A stretch of 64,000 nucleotides of DNA, taken from assembly GCF_038592985.1 (NCBI RefSeq), contig NZ_CP151951.1, positions 2,037,001 to 2,101,000 of the forward strand, read 5' to 3'. Positions 29,059 to 39,056 of the stretch are shown in pieces (the first letter of the stretch is position 1; every line of letters starts with the position of its first letter). The notes under the pieces were generated by a model, which was not told the DNA's origin, did no database searches, and was given only the letters and a program-made list of their open reading frames with translations. A program made the translations under genes and the position numbers. This DNA is from Paenibacillus sp. FSL R10-2782. Its GTDB lineage: Bacteria > Bacillota > Bacilli > Paenibacillales > Paenibacillaceae.

Positions 29059-29311
29059 TTGATTTCCTCCTCAGGTTTTTTTAATTCATAATACATATCA
29101 CACACATGTACATCAGCTAAATAAAAGGTAGCATATTGCACACGTTAAACTTATAATTAGTATGTATTACATACTTGATTGTGACACATTTTAAAATTGA
29201 AAACAAGCTGTCTTTGATTAAAATTTGATGAATTGTCGGAAAATGCGGAAATTTACCGATCTATGCTCATCTATAATGTATACTACCCCATTTCATAAGG
29301 AGGTAATCATT

Positions 29312-29959
29312 ATTCAACTGTCTGAAAGACAGCGTGAAATTGTTGATATTGTCCAGCGTCTGGCGCCTGTTACGGGGGATAAAATTGCTGAGGAGTTGGG
29401 GCTGACGCGACCAACCCTTCGTTCCGATCTTGCGCTGCTCGTCATGCTCGGTCTGGTAGACGCCAAGCCGAAGGTAGGATATCTGCCAGGCCGTTACCCT
29501 AAATACGACAGTCATGTCGGCACGATGCTCAAAAAGCTGACCGTGGCTGATGTGCTCAGTGATCCGATTTTAATTTCCGGTGACGCTACAGCCTACGATG
29601 CAGTACTGATGCTGTTTCAGCAAAATACCGGTACGCTGATGGTCACGGGAGAGGATCAGGAGCTAATCGGAATTGTTACTCGCAAGGATCTGCTGAAGGT
29701 GACGCTGGGACATACCGATCTTCACGCCGTTCCGGTAACGATAGCAATGACGCGACGTGCACAAATGACGACACTCACTCCGGGGGATTCTCTGCTGGAG
29801 GCGATATCCAGACTCGTTCGTCATCAGGTCAATTGCCTTCCGGTCATGGACGAGCAACGTGTGGAGACCTCCTTCATTCAAGCCAATGGATTGGTGGGTC
29901 GGGTTACCAAAACGGACATCCTGAACGCTATTTTGAGCTTGACGGAAGAGAAGACGTAA
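29312..29959 (+). CDS. CcpN-like HTH-CBS regulator with an unusual start codon
   Basis: About 216 residues: N-terminal HTH (LSERQREIVDIVQRL, GDKIAEELGLTRPTLRSDLALL, VGYLPGR) and a pair of CBS domains (about residues 70-205), as in CcpN, the repressor of gluconeogenic genes. The best ribosome site, AAGGAGG at 29297-29303, is followed by no ATG, GTG or TTG at a workable distance: in frame it meets ATT codons at 29309 and 29312, giving a protein starting (M)QLSERQ, just where homologues start. A TTG-ATG pair at 29225-29230 lacks a ribosome site. The TraX gene follows closely. Confidence 0.8.
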   Translation: MQLSERQREIVDIVQRLAPVTGDKIAEELGLTRPTLRSDLALLVMLGLVDAKPKVGYLPGRYPKYDSHVGTMLKKLTVADVLSDPILISGDATAYDAVLMLFQQNTGTLMVTGEDQELIGIVTRKDLLKVTLGHTDLHAVPVTIAMTRRAQMTTLTPGDSLLEAISRLVRHQVNCLPVMDEQRVETSFIQANGLVGRVTKTDILNAILSLTEEKT

Positions 29960-29980
29960 AAGAAGAAAAGGGGGCCTTAT

Positions 29981-30601
29981 ATGTACTGGTTGGCCATGCT
30001 GACCATGCTGATTGATCATATCGGACTTGTATTTTTTCCGACTGATCCGGTCTGGAGAATTGCCGGCAGGCTTGCTTTTCCAATCTATGCATATGCGCTG
30101 TATATGGGATATGCCCGCACTCGGAATATGCGAAGCTATATGCTTCGCTTGCTCGGAATTGCCCTGATTTCTCAGGTGCCCTATATGCTGGCCTTTGATG
30201 TGTATAGGCCAAACGTGGTCTGGACGCTGTTGATCTCGTTGCTGGCGCTGGGTGCTGCGTCGCGATTGAAGAATTGGGCGGCTATAACAGGCTTATATGT
30301 GCTCACAGCTCTGGTCATGGAGTTTAGCCTGATGGATTACGGAGCTTATGGACTGCTGCTCGTCCTCATTTACCGTTATACCCGCTCCTATAGGATGGTT
30401 GCGGCACATTTTGCACTGAATGTCGTGTATGATATGGTGCATCACGCGAATCTCCAGCATTTTAGCCTGCTGTCCACTATTCTTATCGCATGCTTCGCAT
30501 CCGGGGAGAGCGGATTTTATAGCCGGGTACCGCGCTGGTTGTGGCGCAGCTTTTATCCGGTGCATCTGGCTGTTATTGCTGTCATTCGTCTCTGGCTCTA
30601 A
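29981..30601 (+). CDS. TraX family membrane protein
   Basis: A 206-residue protein with about seven hydrophobic segments. MLTMLIDHIGLVFFP near the N-terminus and RIAGRLAFPIYAYALYMGY are the TraX signature; the F-plasmid member acetylates pilin, and chromosomal ones probably acetylate a surface polymer. It begins 22 bases after the CcpN-like gene on the same strand, likely one operon. Confidence 0.87.
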   Translation: MYWLAMLTMLIDHIGLVFFPTDPVWRIAGRLAFPIYAYALYMGYARTRNMRSYMLRLLGIALISQVPYMLAFDVYRPNVVWTLLISLLALGAASRLKNWAAITGLYVLTALVMEFSLMDYGAYGLLLVLIYRYTRSYRMVAAHFALNVVYDMVHHANLQHFSLLSTILIACFASGESGFYSRVPRWLWRSFYPVHLAVIAVIRLWL

Positions 30602-30630
30602 TCATAAGCTCATCATCTTCAAAATCAGCA

Positions 30631-30675
30631 AAAGAACCTTCAAAACCACGGCATAGATGGTTTCAAAGGTTCTTT
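30631..30675. terminator. Bidirectional terminator between traX-like and deacetylase genes
   Basis: AAAGAACCTT (30631-30640) pairs with AAGGTTCTTT (30666-30675), followed by further T residues on the plus strand. Confidence 0.75.
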
Positions 30676-30688
30676 TTTATTCCAAAGT

Positions 30689-31687
30689 TTAGGACGCTTT
30701 GTTTGGACCTTGGGCAAATGGCAACGGTCGTTCCGGAGCGCCTTCCTTCATGTATTGCACCAATACTTCCGGAATATTGTGTATCCCACCTGCATTAACG
30801 CGATAGCCATTCGTTTGTCCAGGTGAGTTAATGCCACGCTTCACCGTGAAGGTAACGTCAATGCCCAAGGCGCGGCAAATTTCCAGCGTTTCCTTGGTAT
30901 ATCCTCCATACGGAAAGGCAAGGACGTTACGATCATTGTGAAGATGCTTGAACAGCTTCTTGTCGGCGGTGTCCAAATCGTTGTAAACCCGTTGCTTGAA
31001 TTCATCCTCGGTTTCCATACGCCCCAGCTTTTTCGAATATACCGGGCCCATGAGAAGCGGTTTTTCCTTGGTGCGTGCTACATTTGTGTACCCATACGCG
31101 TGCTGATCATTGGTGTGATTGTAGAAATCAACACCTTCGGCATGCATGTGCTGGATTTGCTCCCACGTCAGCTTCTTAATACCGATGTGCTTGGGATTAC
31201 TGATCGTGGATGTGATGAGAAAATTGGTTGCAGGTACACGGTACTTTTTCAACACGGGAAAGGTGTCTGTATAAAAAGATTCATAGCCGTCGTCGAAGGT
31301 CATAAGTACAGCATTATCGGGCACCTTGGCTTTATGCAGAATAAAGTCCGTATACTCTTTCATGGTAATCCAGTGGAAGCCGTTGGCTTTCATTTCATCC
31401 AGTTGCTTCGTAAAATTGCTGAGCTTGAGAGCGCCGGGATCGGGTGGAGTTTTGGTTACTTCATGATACATCAGGACAATAACCTTGTCCTGGTAATATA
31501 CTTTATCCGGCGTTGGTGTCAGAGAGAACAGGTGTCGTACCAGTCGATCTGCATTTGCTGTGCGTGTACGGTGAGTCCCTTTAACAAGGGGGGGATGGTA
31601 GATGGTGCGTGCTTCGTACACCAAAATCCCTAAAATAGCTAGCATGCTCATAATAAGCATTGTTCTTTTAAATATGACGTGTTTCAT
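30689..31687 (-). CDS. Polysaccharide deacetylase (CE4), membrane-anchored
   Basis: A 332-residue protein with an N-terminal membrane anchor (residues 8-24) and a NodB-type domain. VIVLMYHEVTKTPPDPGALKLS, VLMTFDDGYESFYTDTFPVLKKY (metal-binding Asp pair), and DFYNHTNDQHAYGY (His site) are visible, as is LAFPYGGYTKETLEICR. It resembles IcaB/YxkH-type deacetylases that act on an N-acetylglucosamine polymer or peptidoglycan at the cell surface. It is a single-gene unit. Confidence 0.88.
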   Translation of the reverse strand: MKHVIFKRTMLIMSMLAILGILVYEARTIYHPPLVKGTHRTRTANADRLVRHLFSLTPTPDKVYYQDKVIVLMYHEVTKTPPDPGALKLSNFTKQLDEMKANGFHWITMKEYTDFILHKAKVPDNAVLMTFDDGYESFYTDTFPVLKKYRVPATNFLITSTISNPKHIGIKKLTWEQIQHMHAEGVDFYNHTNDQHAYGYTNVARTKEKPLLMGPVYSKKLGRMETEDEFKQRVYNDLDTADKKLFKHLHNDRNVLAFPYGGYTKETLEICRALGIDVTFTVKRGINSPGQTNGYRVNAGGIHNIPEVLVQYMKEGAPERPLPFAQGPNKAS

Positions 31688-31804
31688 ATGAATGACATCC
31701 CCCGCATGCAGAAATTCTAAAAGTATAGATATGTAAACCCGATATCAACTAGCAAAACCTAGTTTATCATACCCAATACACGCGGGGAAAATATCACAAC
31801 TTTG

Positions 31805-34800
31805 TTACCTCTGTGTTGTTTTTGTGGATACCGATGACGCGATAGGGAAATAACCGATTTCGACCGCATGCTGGATCATATTTCGAATAAACTCCAGATC
31901 GGTTGTCGGGCACTTAACGCCAGCCTGATCCAGTAGCGCGGCGGTCACAGGGCAGCCATATCGGTAAGCGGAATCCTTGGCCCCGTCACCTTCCAACTGT
32001 CCCATAGCAAGGTGCAGCGCATCCTCCTGAATACCGGAAGAGGGGTTCAGCAGCCAAGCGCTATAATCGTCAAAAGGCATCGTGTCTACTGCATATCCAA
32101 GTTGGTTGACCATAGCGATCAGCTCATCATATGGCAGTGGGTTCGGATTGCAGATATGGAAAATGCGGTTCGCGCTTTTTTGATGCACAGACAGCTCTAC
32201 AATGGCGCGGCTCGCATAGTCAATCGGTGTAAAGTCCGTATGCCAATCAGCCTGTGGTGCTTTGCCCAGCAGCAGCATGGCCTTTATCATTCGATAGTAG
32301 GCGTTGCTGTCGATATTGCGCTGGAAGCGTCCGTTGGCCGAATGGGCCGTCAGATTGCCTGCACGGTAGATAGAGACAGGCGTGCCTGACTGAGCCGCTT
32401 GGAACAACAGCTTTTCCGCTGCGAGCTTACTGTTCGTGTACAGGTTGTCCACCTGTAGCTCGTCCGGGAAGGAGGACAGTTCCAATACGGATTCCCATTG
32501 TCCTTCATTCGCCAGATCCTCCGGTATGCCCATAGTTGAGACATGATGGAAGGATACACCTGGCTTGGCCTGAGCAATTTTCAGCAGTTCCAGTGTTCCG
32601 GTTACATTCGTACGGTCAAAGGCAGCCGAATCACCAAAATGGCGAACGTCAGCGGCGCTGTGAATAATGCCGTCAATTTGATGCTCCAGCATATGGCGGT
32701 CAACGGTAGAGAGACCAAGGTCTGCCTGCTCCAGATCACCGTACACGGCTTTGACCCGTCCTTCGATCAGGGCCGAGACATTTTGTCCAAAATATCCGGT
32801 CAGTACGGCCTGAATACGCTCGATGCCGGATGGCCCGTTCTGTGATGGACGTACCATCGCGTACACTTTGGCTTCTGTCCGTTGAAGCAGGTCATACAGA
32901 ATGTGCGAACCGAGATAACCTGTAGCCCCGGTCAGTAAAACAACATTCATGTCGCGCAATTCGGCTACACCCGCAGTGCCTAACAGCTCGATAGGATGCT
33001 CATTCAGGTCTGTTTTTTCTTGTTGAACCGCTAGTGCTTTACGTTGCGGCGCTTGTTCCGTGCCCAGTTGCTCCACGTATTCAGCAAGCTCGCGAACGGT
33101 TTTGTAGCGGAAAAAGTCTCCAATGCGCAACGCGCCATAACGCGGCTTCAAAATAGCCAGCACATGAATGACACGAAGGGAGTCGCCACCGATCAGGAAG
33201 AAGTCATCCGTTGCGCCGATGTTGGCTTTGCCAAGCACCTGTGTCCATGCTTCGGCAATAAGCGTTTCAGTCCCTTCGCGGAGAGGTTCGCTGCCATAGG
33301 AGCTGTGGGAAGCCTCGGGCAGCGGCAGCAGGGCCAGCTTCTTGCGATCAATCTTGCCCGTCGGTGAAATCGGCATAGCTTCGAGATGAACGACATGGCT
33401 CGGAACAAAATAGGAAGGCAGCTTACCCGCAATATAAGATTGAATCACGTCTTGCGGAATAGACTGTCCGTCCGAAGTAGTGTAATAGCCGACCAGCATA
33501 TTTTGATCCGTGTGATCTTTGACGGCTACGACAGACACGTCCTGAACACCAGGATGCTTGGAGAAATGATCTTCAATCTCTCCGATTTCGATCCGATTGC
33601 CCCGAATTTTGAGCTGTGAATCCTTCCGGCTTACATATTCAATCGTACCGTCTGGCAGCAGCTTGGCGATATCGCCTGAGCGGTACATTTTTTCACCCGG
33701 AACAAACGGGTTGTCCACAAACGATTGTGCTGTTCGCTCCGGCTGATGGAGGTAGCCATGAGCCAGTGCCGGTGTAGCAATGCATACTTCACCGGGAATG
33801 TTAATTGGGCATAGCTTGTTGTCATCGTTGACGATATAGACCTTGTAGTTGTAAATCGGCTTGCCGATTGGGATGTTGACGACGTGCTCAGGCACAGCAC
33901 CACGAACCCGGTGTGTCGTGGTCGCTACGGTGCACTCGGTCGGTCCATATACGTTTACGATGTCTGTATTTGTGCCGAATTTGCTTTGGAACGCCCGAAC
34001 TTGTGAGCCGTACAGCGCCTCGCCTGCCACGGTGACAATTCGTACCTTAGTCAATTTGCGGTAGCCCTCGTCCGACAAATACGTGGATAGCTGATTAAAG
34101 AACACGGTTGGCAAAATGGTAATGATCGTCGTGCCTGTGCGTGCGATGGCTTCTGCGAATTCTTCAACAGACACGCGTTCTTCGGAGGACAACAGGTACA
34201 GCTTGGCTCCGTAGAACAAGGCTCCAATCGTATCCCAAACAGATGCATCAAAGCTATAGGTGGCGAATTGCGTCAATACATCCTGAGGTGTAATATCGCA
34301 ATCGCGCTGTACGACAGCACCCAGGTTGACGACGCCACGGTGAGCGATCAGGGCACCTTTGGGCTTGCCTGTCGAGCCGGATGTATAGATCACATAAGCT
34401 AGATCATCCGGACCTACGTTAACGTTTGGATTGCTTGCGGCATAACCTGCCAGTGGTCCGTTAATAGCTAAAATTTCTTTTACTGTATCAATGGAACCGC
34501 ACAGTTCAGTCGCTTGCTCGATCAATGCTGAAGTCGTCAGGACGAAGGGAGAACGCGTATCCTCGACAATGTAGCTACTCCGGTCAGCGGGGTGGGCTGG
34601 ATCGACTGGTACATATACCCCCCCGGCTTTCAGAATGCCGAGCAGGGAAATGACAGTTTCCAGGCTTCGTTCCATGAAAATAGTCACGAACTCGCCCTTG
34701 GCAAGACCTTTGGACAACAGCACACGTGCGACTTGATTGGCACGTTCATTAAGCTCACGGTACGTATATTCCCCGGCGTGGGAAGAGATGGCCGGACGAT

Positions 34801-35500
34801 CAGGATATTGCGAAGCGGCTTCCTCGAACATTCCATGAATGGTCTGATGCTCAGGATACTTCACAACTGTATTATTTAAGGCTTCATGAGCTGCCTGATC
34901 TGCTTCGGATAAGATGTCAATCGAATTGACAAGGGCATGGCTGTTGGTGAGTGCGCCGCGCAGTAGCAATTCGAAGTATTCTGCATACCGGACAACCGTT
35001 GATTTCAGAAGAAGCGAATCATCATACCGAATATGGATATGGTAAGTGCCGTTGCTCTCGATGACAGCCCAGTCCATGATACAAGGCTCTGCGCCTTCAT
35101 CTGCCAGCAGATTTGCCGAGAACGAGGTATCAGCTTGCGGGTCTGCCAGATAAGCATGTGGTTTATGGAGCATGTCCTGAAACAGGCCTGCCAGTTCATG
35201 GAAAGTAGTATTCTTTTCCATCGTCAGCGAAGCCGTGAGTAAACCGGATTGAGGCACCAAAGTAGAGAAGGAGACTTCTTCCTCTGCGGACAGACGGTAC
35301 AGCCATGCTGCATACACAGACAGAAGCAAAGCATGTTGTTCTTCCGCCGACGTTTGCTGATGCAGCAGCTTTGAGAGGGATGGTTCTAACTCTGCCTGAT
35401 AAGCAGAGTATGTATACTTGCGTTGCAGACGTGCAAAATCCAAAGGAACCAGGAATGGGGATGGCGCTGTTTGTGTACTGTTTTGTAGCAATGAAGTCAT
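31805..35500 (-). CDS. Stand-alone NRPS-like enzyme: partial condensation, adenylation, carrier, thioester reductase
   Basis: A 1231-residue enzyme that should activate one amino acid, load it on its own carrier and release it by reduction to an aldehyde or alcohol. Residues 1-210 look like the C-terminal half of a condensation domain; no HHxxxDG is present, so it cannot condense. Adenylation about 225-720 (YTSGSTGKPKGA, FDASVWD, NVYGPTE, YRSGD, PTGKIDRKKL). Carrier Ser774 in FFLIGGDSL. Reductase about 850-1220 with TGATGYLGSH and a short-chain-reductase layout. My hand-read specificity code is D-A-W-T-T-A-V-V-A-K, near aromatic codes such as Phe, but this is only a guess. No phosphopantetheinyl transferase or partner module is nearby. 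Confidence 0.88.
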   Translation of the reverse strand: MTSLLQNSTQTAPSPFLVPLDFARLQRKYTYSAYQAELEPSLSKLLHQQTSAEEQHALLLSVYAAWLYRLSAEEEVSFSTLVPQSGLLTASLTMEKNTTFHELAGLFQDMLHKPHAYLADPQADTSFSANLLADEGAEPCIMDWAVIESNGTYHIHIRYDDSLLLKSTVVRYAEYFELLLRGALTNSHALVNSIDILSEADQAAHEALNNTVVKYPEHQTIHGMFEEAASQYPDRPAISSHAGEYTYRELNERANQVARVLLSKGLAKGEFVTIFMERSLETVISLLGILKAGGVYVPVDPAHPADRSSYIVEDTRSPFVLTTSALIEQATELCGSIDTVKEILAINGPLAGYAASNPNVNVGPDDLAYVIYTSGSTGKPKGALIAHRGVVNLGAVVQRDCDITPQDVLTQFATYSFDASVWDTIGALFYGAKLYLLSSEERVSVEEFAEAIARTGTTIITILPTVFFNQLSTYLSDEGYRKLTKVRIVTVAGEALYGSQVRAFQSKFGTNTDIVNVYGPTECTVATTTHRVRGAVPEHVVNIPIGKPIYNYKVYIVNDDNKLCPINIPGEVCIATPALAHGYLHQPERTAQSFVDNPFVPGEKMYRSGDIAKLLPDGTIEYVSRKDSQLKIRGNRIEIGEIEDHFSKHPGVQDVSVVAVKDHTDQNMLVGYYTTSDGQSIPQDVIQSYIAGKLPSYFVPSHVVHLEAMPISPTGKIDRKKLALLPLPEASHSSYGSEPLREGTETLIAEAWTQVLGKANIGATDDFFLIGGDSLRVIHVLAILKPRYGALRIGDFFRYKTVRELAEYVEQLGTEQAPQRKALAVQQEKTDLNEHPIELLGTAGVAELRDMNVVLLTGATGYLGSHILYDLLQRTEAKVYAMVRPSQNGPSGIERIQAVLTGYFGQNVSALIEGRVKAVYGDLEQADLGLSTVDRHMLEHQIDGIIHSAADVRHFGDSAAFDRTNVTGTLELLKIAQAKPGVSFHHVSTMGIPEDLANEGQWESVLELSSFPDELQVDNLYTNSKLAAEKLLFQAAQSGTPVSIYRAGNLTAHSANGRFQRNIDSNAYYRMIKAMLLLGKAPQADWHTDFTPIDYASRAIVELSVHQKSANRIFHICNPNPLPYDELIAMVNQLGYAVDTMPFDDYSAWLLNPSSGIQEDALHLAMGQLEGDGAKDSAYRYGCPVTAALLDQAGVKCPTTDLEFIRNMIQHAVEIGYFPIASSVSTKTTQR

Positions 35501-35553
35501 TACGCTAACCTCCTGAACGTATGATGTCGTAATATGATGCTAAAGTCAGTAAA

Positions 35554-35593
35554 TGCCTCCGATCCCTTCAAAAGCATGAATAGGAGGGAGGCA
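35554..35593 (-). terminator. Possible terminator between chemoreceptor and NRPS-like gene
   Basis: TGCCTCC (35554-35560) pairs with GGAGGCA (35587-35593). On the minus strand the sequence after the stem is TTTACTG, a short T-run, so termination would be partial. Confidence 0.4.
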
Positions 35594-35618
35594 CTACCAA
35601 ACGACTTACTTATGAAAA

Positions 35619-37388
35619 TTATGATTTGGTGCGGCTAGGGTCCGCAATTTTAAAAAATGAAGTAATTTCCTGAAGCTCTTCAGACATGGTTGACAGCTTA
35701 TGAGACGATTCAATGATGGAGTCCAGAGAAGCTTTTTGTTCATCAACTGTTTGTGCAATATGAATGCTGTTGTTAGCTGTTTTGCTTACAGTGGAAGAAA
35801 GATCATCTGCTGTCGCTGTCATTTCCTGCGTACCGGCGGATATTTCCTCGGTAGCACTGGATACTTCCTGAATCTGCCATGCTACTGTCTTGGTTGCTTG
35901 AAGTATGTTATTGAACAGCTCGCCCGCTTGTCCAGCTACGATGATTCCGTTCTGTGCCTCAACATTACCTTGTTCCATCGACTTCACAGCCTGTCCGATT
36001 TCGCTTTGGATCTCTTCAATCAGCGGTGTGATTTGTTTTGTTGCATCCGCTGTTTGTTCTGCCAGCTTGCGTACTTCACTGGCAACCACGGCAAAGCCTT
36101 TACCTTCCTCACCGACACGCGCTGCTTCAATAGAAGCATTCAGAGCGAGCAGGTTCGTCTGACTGGAAATGCCTGAAATCGTACCAATGATATTACCAAT
36201 TTCCTGTGAACGGTCGTTCAGCAACTTGATAATGCGGGATGTATTCGTAACTGTGTCTGTAATCAAATGCATTTGTGAAGAAACCTTGCCTACGATTTCG
36301 TTGCCTTCATTAGAACGCTTTTCTACCGAATTGGCTTCCTCTGCAACGGTGGCGGAACTGGCGGCAATATTTTGGATGACCGAGGCCATTTCAGCCATGG
36401 CACGTGCGCTATCGCCCGTTGCTTTTTCCTGTGCACGGATATTATCCGTAATTTCATTAATGTTCTGATTAATGATGTTGGAATTGATTCCGTTTTGCTC
36501 GCAGATCGCGAGCAATTCCTTCGCCGATTCATTCACTTCATCAGTTGTCAGCTTCACTTTGGTCATAATGCTGTTAATATGGCTAACCATATCATTGAAG
36601 TTGCTATTCACAACACCCAGATCGTCTTGCCCAGCTTGAATCTGAACATCCAGATTTCCACGGCTTACTTCACTGATACCATACATCAGTTGTTTAATAG
36701 GGGACAGCGTACGCCTTACGACCCAATATTGGAGCGCCAAGCAGATGAGCAGGAAAGCAGCCAGAATTGTAGTACCGCTAATCAGCAGCTTAGTCAAACC
36801 CGCAGGTACAGCGCCTGCATCTGCATCGACAGCAAAATATGCAAAGATTTTGCCATTTGAATCTTTAAGTGGATACGTCAAGGTTGTCCACGTACCGAAG
36901 CTGTCATCATAGAAGCTGGTAAACGTCGGTTTTCCAGTATCCAGCATGTGGCTTACGCCTTCGACAACTACAGATGGTTGCTTATACATACCGCCGACAC
37001 CCAATTTATCTTTTTCGAATGCTTCTCTAAGAGCGGTTGGCATCGCTACAACAGATGTCTTGTCACCGTCTTCCAGCTCGGTTCCGAAGATATAAGCTTG
37101 AGAGATATTCGGGTTCGTTGCTGTGATGTTATCCAGATAAGCGCGGAGTTTGGTCTGAACGGGACCATCATAACTTTTTTCCTGAATGGCTTGGGTTACT
37201 TCATTTACATTAATTCCCTCAGCCCACTTTAATGTGATTTTTTCCACTTGTCCATGCAGCTGGTCTATCAAAATCGTACGTTGGATCAAATAGCTGGACA
37301 CGATGAGGACTAGCCCGATCAATACGATGTTGAAGAAGGATAATAATAAGTTCTTGGTGAAGAAAGATAAGCTACTCCACTTTTTCAA
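35619..37388 (-). CDS. Methyl-accepting chemotaxis protein (Cache-type sensor)
   Basis: A 589-residue chemoreceptor starting at a TTG with GGGAGTGG upstream. Membrane segment about 13-35, an extracellular sensor of about 160 residues with the [25 protein letters not shown] and [24 protein letters not shown] pattern of single Cache domains, second membrane segment about 200-220, HAMP, and signalling domain with [20 protein letters not shown] and [17 protein letters not shown]. It is upstream of the NRPS-like gene on the same strand, but a stem-loop separates them. Confidence 0.9.
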   Translation of the reverse strand: MKKWSSLSFFTKNLLLSFFNIVLIGLVLIVSSYLIQRTILIDQLHGQVEKITLKWAEGINVNEVTQAIQEKSYDGPVQTKLRAYLDNITATNPNISQAYIFGTELEDGDKTSVVAMPTALREAFEKDKLGVGGMYKQPSVVVEGVSHMLDTGKPTFTSFYDDSFGTWTTLTYPLKDSNGKIFAYFAVDADAGAVPAGLTKLLISGTTILAAFLLICLALQYWVVRRTLSPIKQLMYGISEVSRGNLDVQIQAGQDDLGVVNSNFNDMVSHINSIMTKVKLTTDEVNESAKELLAICEQNGINSNIINQNINEITDNIRAQEKATGDSARAMAEMASVIQNIAASSATVAEEANSVEKRSNEGNEIVGKVSSQMHLITDTVTNTSRIIKLLNDRSQEIGNIIGTISGISSQTNLLALNASIEAARVGEEGKGFAVVASEVRKLAEQTADATKQITPLIEEIQSEIGQAVKSMEQGNVEAQNGIIVAGQAGELFNNILQATKTVAWQIQEVSSATEEISAGTQEMTATADDLSSTVSKTANNSIHIAQTVDEQKASLDSIIESSHKLSTMSEELQEITSFFKIADPSRTKS

Positions 37389-37847
37389 AATGTTCCACTC
37401 CCTGGTTGTAATTTTTGTACATGGTGTTGAACCGCTTATCGAATGAGATAATTAAGTCCCCCTTACAAACATAGTAATTAAGGAAATTGACCTCTTGAAA
37501 TTTTTATAATAGGTCTTTAGTCCTTTTTAATTAAGTATGTATCCCTATATATATGTCGTACGATAAGCCCTTGAAATGAATACCTTGCCCAATAAAAATT
37601 TAATTTTTACCGGGTAATTCCTGTGTGTATCTCAGTATATTCCATTTTATACTTCAACTTGAAATTCAAACTCATTTCAGGCTTCAAGCAGGTATCCAAC
37701 AGAAACCATCATACTTTATAATAGAGTCAAATGCACTTGTCAATTTGGAACGTTTTTCATATTTGGCGTTACAGATGCTTGATTTGCCGCGGTTTTTGCG
37801 GATTCCTTGCATAATGAGCCAATGTAGCTACACGACATAGGAGAGGG
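37389..37847. other. Intergenic region, nothing recognised
   Basis: About 460 AT-rich bases between the divergent chemoreceptor and GNAT genes. It must contain both promoters. TTGTCA (37738-37743) and TATTTG 17 bases on could serve the GNAT gene. I found no riboswitch, repeat or small gene I can support. Confidence 0.4.
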
Positions 37848-38327
37848 ATGAAGAGAATGTCCAAGCTTACAATAGTAAAGGTTAAAAGCGATCATGCAGA
37901 TCTGCATGAATTGATTCAAAGGCTGGATAAGGATTTGCTAGAAAGGTATCCTGCTGATGAAATTTACTTGGTTGATTTTTCCAATCCAAAAGTTAAAGAA
38001 ATGATTTTCGCTGTTGTGTATTTGGATGCAGAACCGGTCGCTTGCGGTGGACTTAGGCCTATAGATGCGGAAGAGATGGAGCTTAAACGATTTTATGTCG
38101 ATTCTTCTTATCGCAGGCAAGGTATTGCCGTCAGTCTGTTAGCTTTTCTGGAAGGTGAGGCCCGGAAACGAGGCACTGTAAGAATCAAGCTGGAGACAGG
38201 GGCTGCTCAACCTGAAGCCATTGCGCTTTATACGAAGCAGGGATATGAGCCTATTGAACGATTTGGTGAATATGAAGAGGATGAAAATAGTCTTTGTTAC
38301 GGTAAAAACCTGACAGTGTCTTTATAA
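37848..38327 (+). CDS. GNAT family N-acetyltransferase
   Basis: A 159-residue acetyl-CoA-dependent transferase. VACGGLRPIDAEEMELKRFYVDSSYRRQGIAVSLL holds the RxxGI/A acetyl-CoA loop, and AIALYTKQGYEPIERFGEY the last conserved block. ATG 37848 follows AGGAG at 4 bases; a second ATG at 37857 has GAGAGGG 9 bases upstream and may be the true start. Substrate unknown. Confidence 0.85.
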   Translation: MKRMSKLTIVKVKSDHADLHELIQRLDKDLLERYPADEIYLVDFSNPKVKEMIFAVVYLDAEPVACGGLRPIDAEEMELKRFYVDSSYRRQGIAVSLLAFLEGEARKRGTVRIKLETGAAQPEAIALYTKQGYEPIERFGEYEEDENSLCYGKNLTVSL

Positions 38328-38387
38328 AACGTTTTCATATAAAATGAATGAGGATCTATACTAGCCTATAAAGCGGGAGAGATGACA

Positions 38388-39056
38388 ATGAATTTGAAGC
38401 AAAAAGCAGCTGAAAAAGCAGTTGAAGCCATTCAGGACGGCATGAAAGTAGGACTCGGCACAGGCTCGACAGCTTATTGGGCCATTCAAAAAATAGGTGA
38501 GCGTGTGGCGCAAGGCTTACATATACAGGCTGTAGCTACTTCCCAAGCCTCGGAGGATCAGGCCAGAGAACTGGGAATTCCCATCGTTCCATTTGATCAG
38601 ATTGGACGACTCGACGTAACCATTGACGGAGCGGACGAGGTGAATGAGCAGCTTGTTCTGGTGAAGGGCGGAGGCGGAGCTTTACTGAGAGAGAAGATCG
38701 TGGAAAGCAACAGCAACCGGCTAATCATTATTGTGGACGAGTCCAAGGATGTGAAGGTGCTGGGTGCATTTCCATTACCGGTCGAAGTCGTACCTTTTGC
38801 CAGTGTATGGACGTTGGAGGCAATACAGCAAACAGGCTGCCAGGCTGAATGGCGCATGAAGGACGGTGAGCGTTTCCTTACGGATAACGGCAATTATATT
38901 GTCGATTGTCGTTACGGAACCATTGATAATCCGCAAGAGCTGGAAATCCGATTAAATCAAATTCCGGGTGTGGTTGATAACGGACTGTTCATTAACATGG
39001 CGGACCAGGTTATCATCGCACGGGCCAATGGGCAGATTGATATTCGAAACAAGTGA
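38388..39056 (+). CDS. rpiA: Ribose-5-phosphate isomerase A
   Basis: A 222-residue enzyme interconverting ribose-5-phosphate and ribulose-5-phosphate. The family signatures are all present: GLGTGSTAYWAI, VTIDGADEVNE, LVKGGGGALLREKIVE and DNGLFINMADQVIIA. ATG 38388 sits 6-7 bases after GGGAGAG; the ATG 6 bases earlier is too close. Its stop overlaps the start of a VanZ gene by one base, so the two are translationally coupled. Confidence 0.96.
   Translation: MNLKQKAAEKAVEAIQDGMKVGLGTGSTAYWAIQKIGERVAQGLHIQAVATSQASEDQARELGIPIVPFDQIGRLDVTIDGADEVNEQLVLVKGGGGALLREKIVESNSNRLIIIVDESKDVKVLGAFPLPVEVVPFASVWTLEAIQQTGCQAEWRMKDGERFLTDNGNYIVDCRYGTIDNPQELEIRLNQIPGVVDNGLFINMADQVIIARANGQIDIRNK

Noticed and set aside
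30938..31633. 231-codon plus-strand frame
   Set aside because: Antisense of the polysaccharide deacetylase gene, which has clear motifs.
37389..37847. Long intergenic region checked for a cyclic-di-GMP or other riboswitch near the chemoreceptor
   Set aside because: None of the conserved riboswitch core sequences I know is present.
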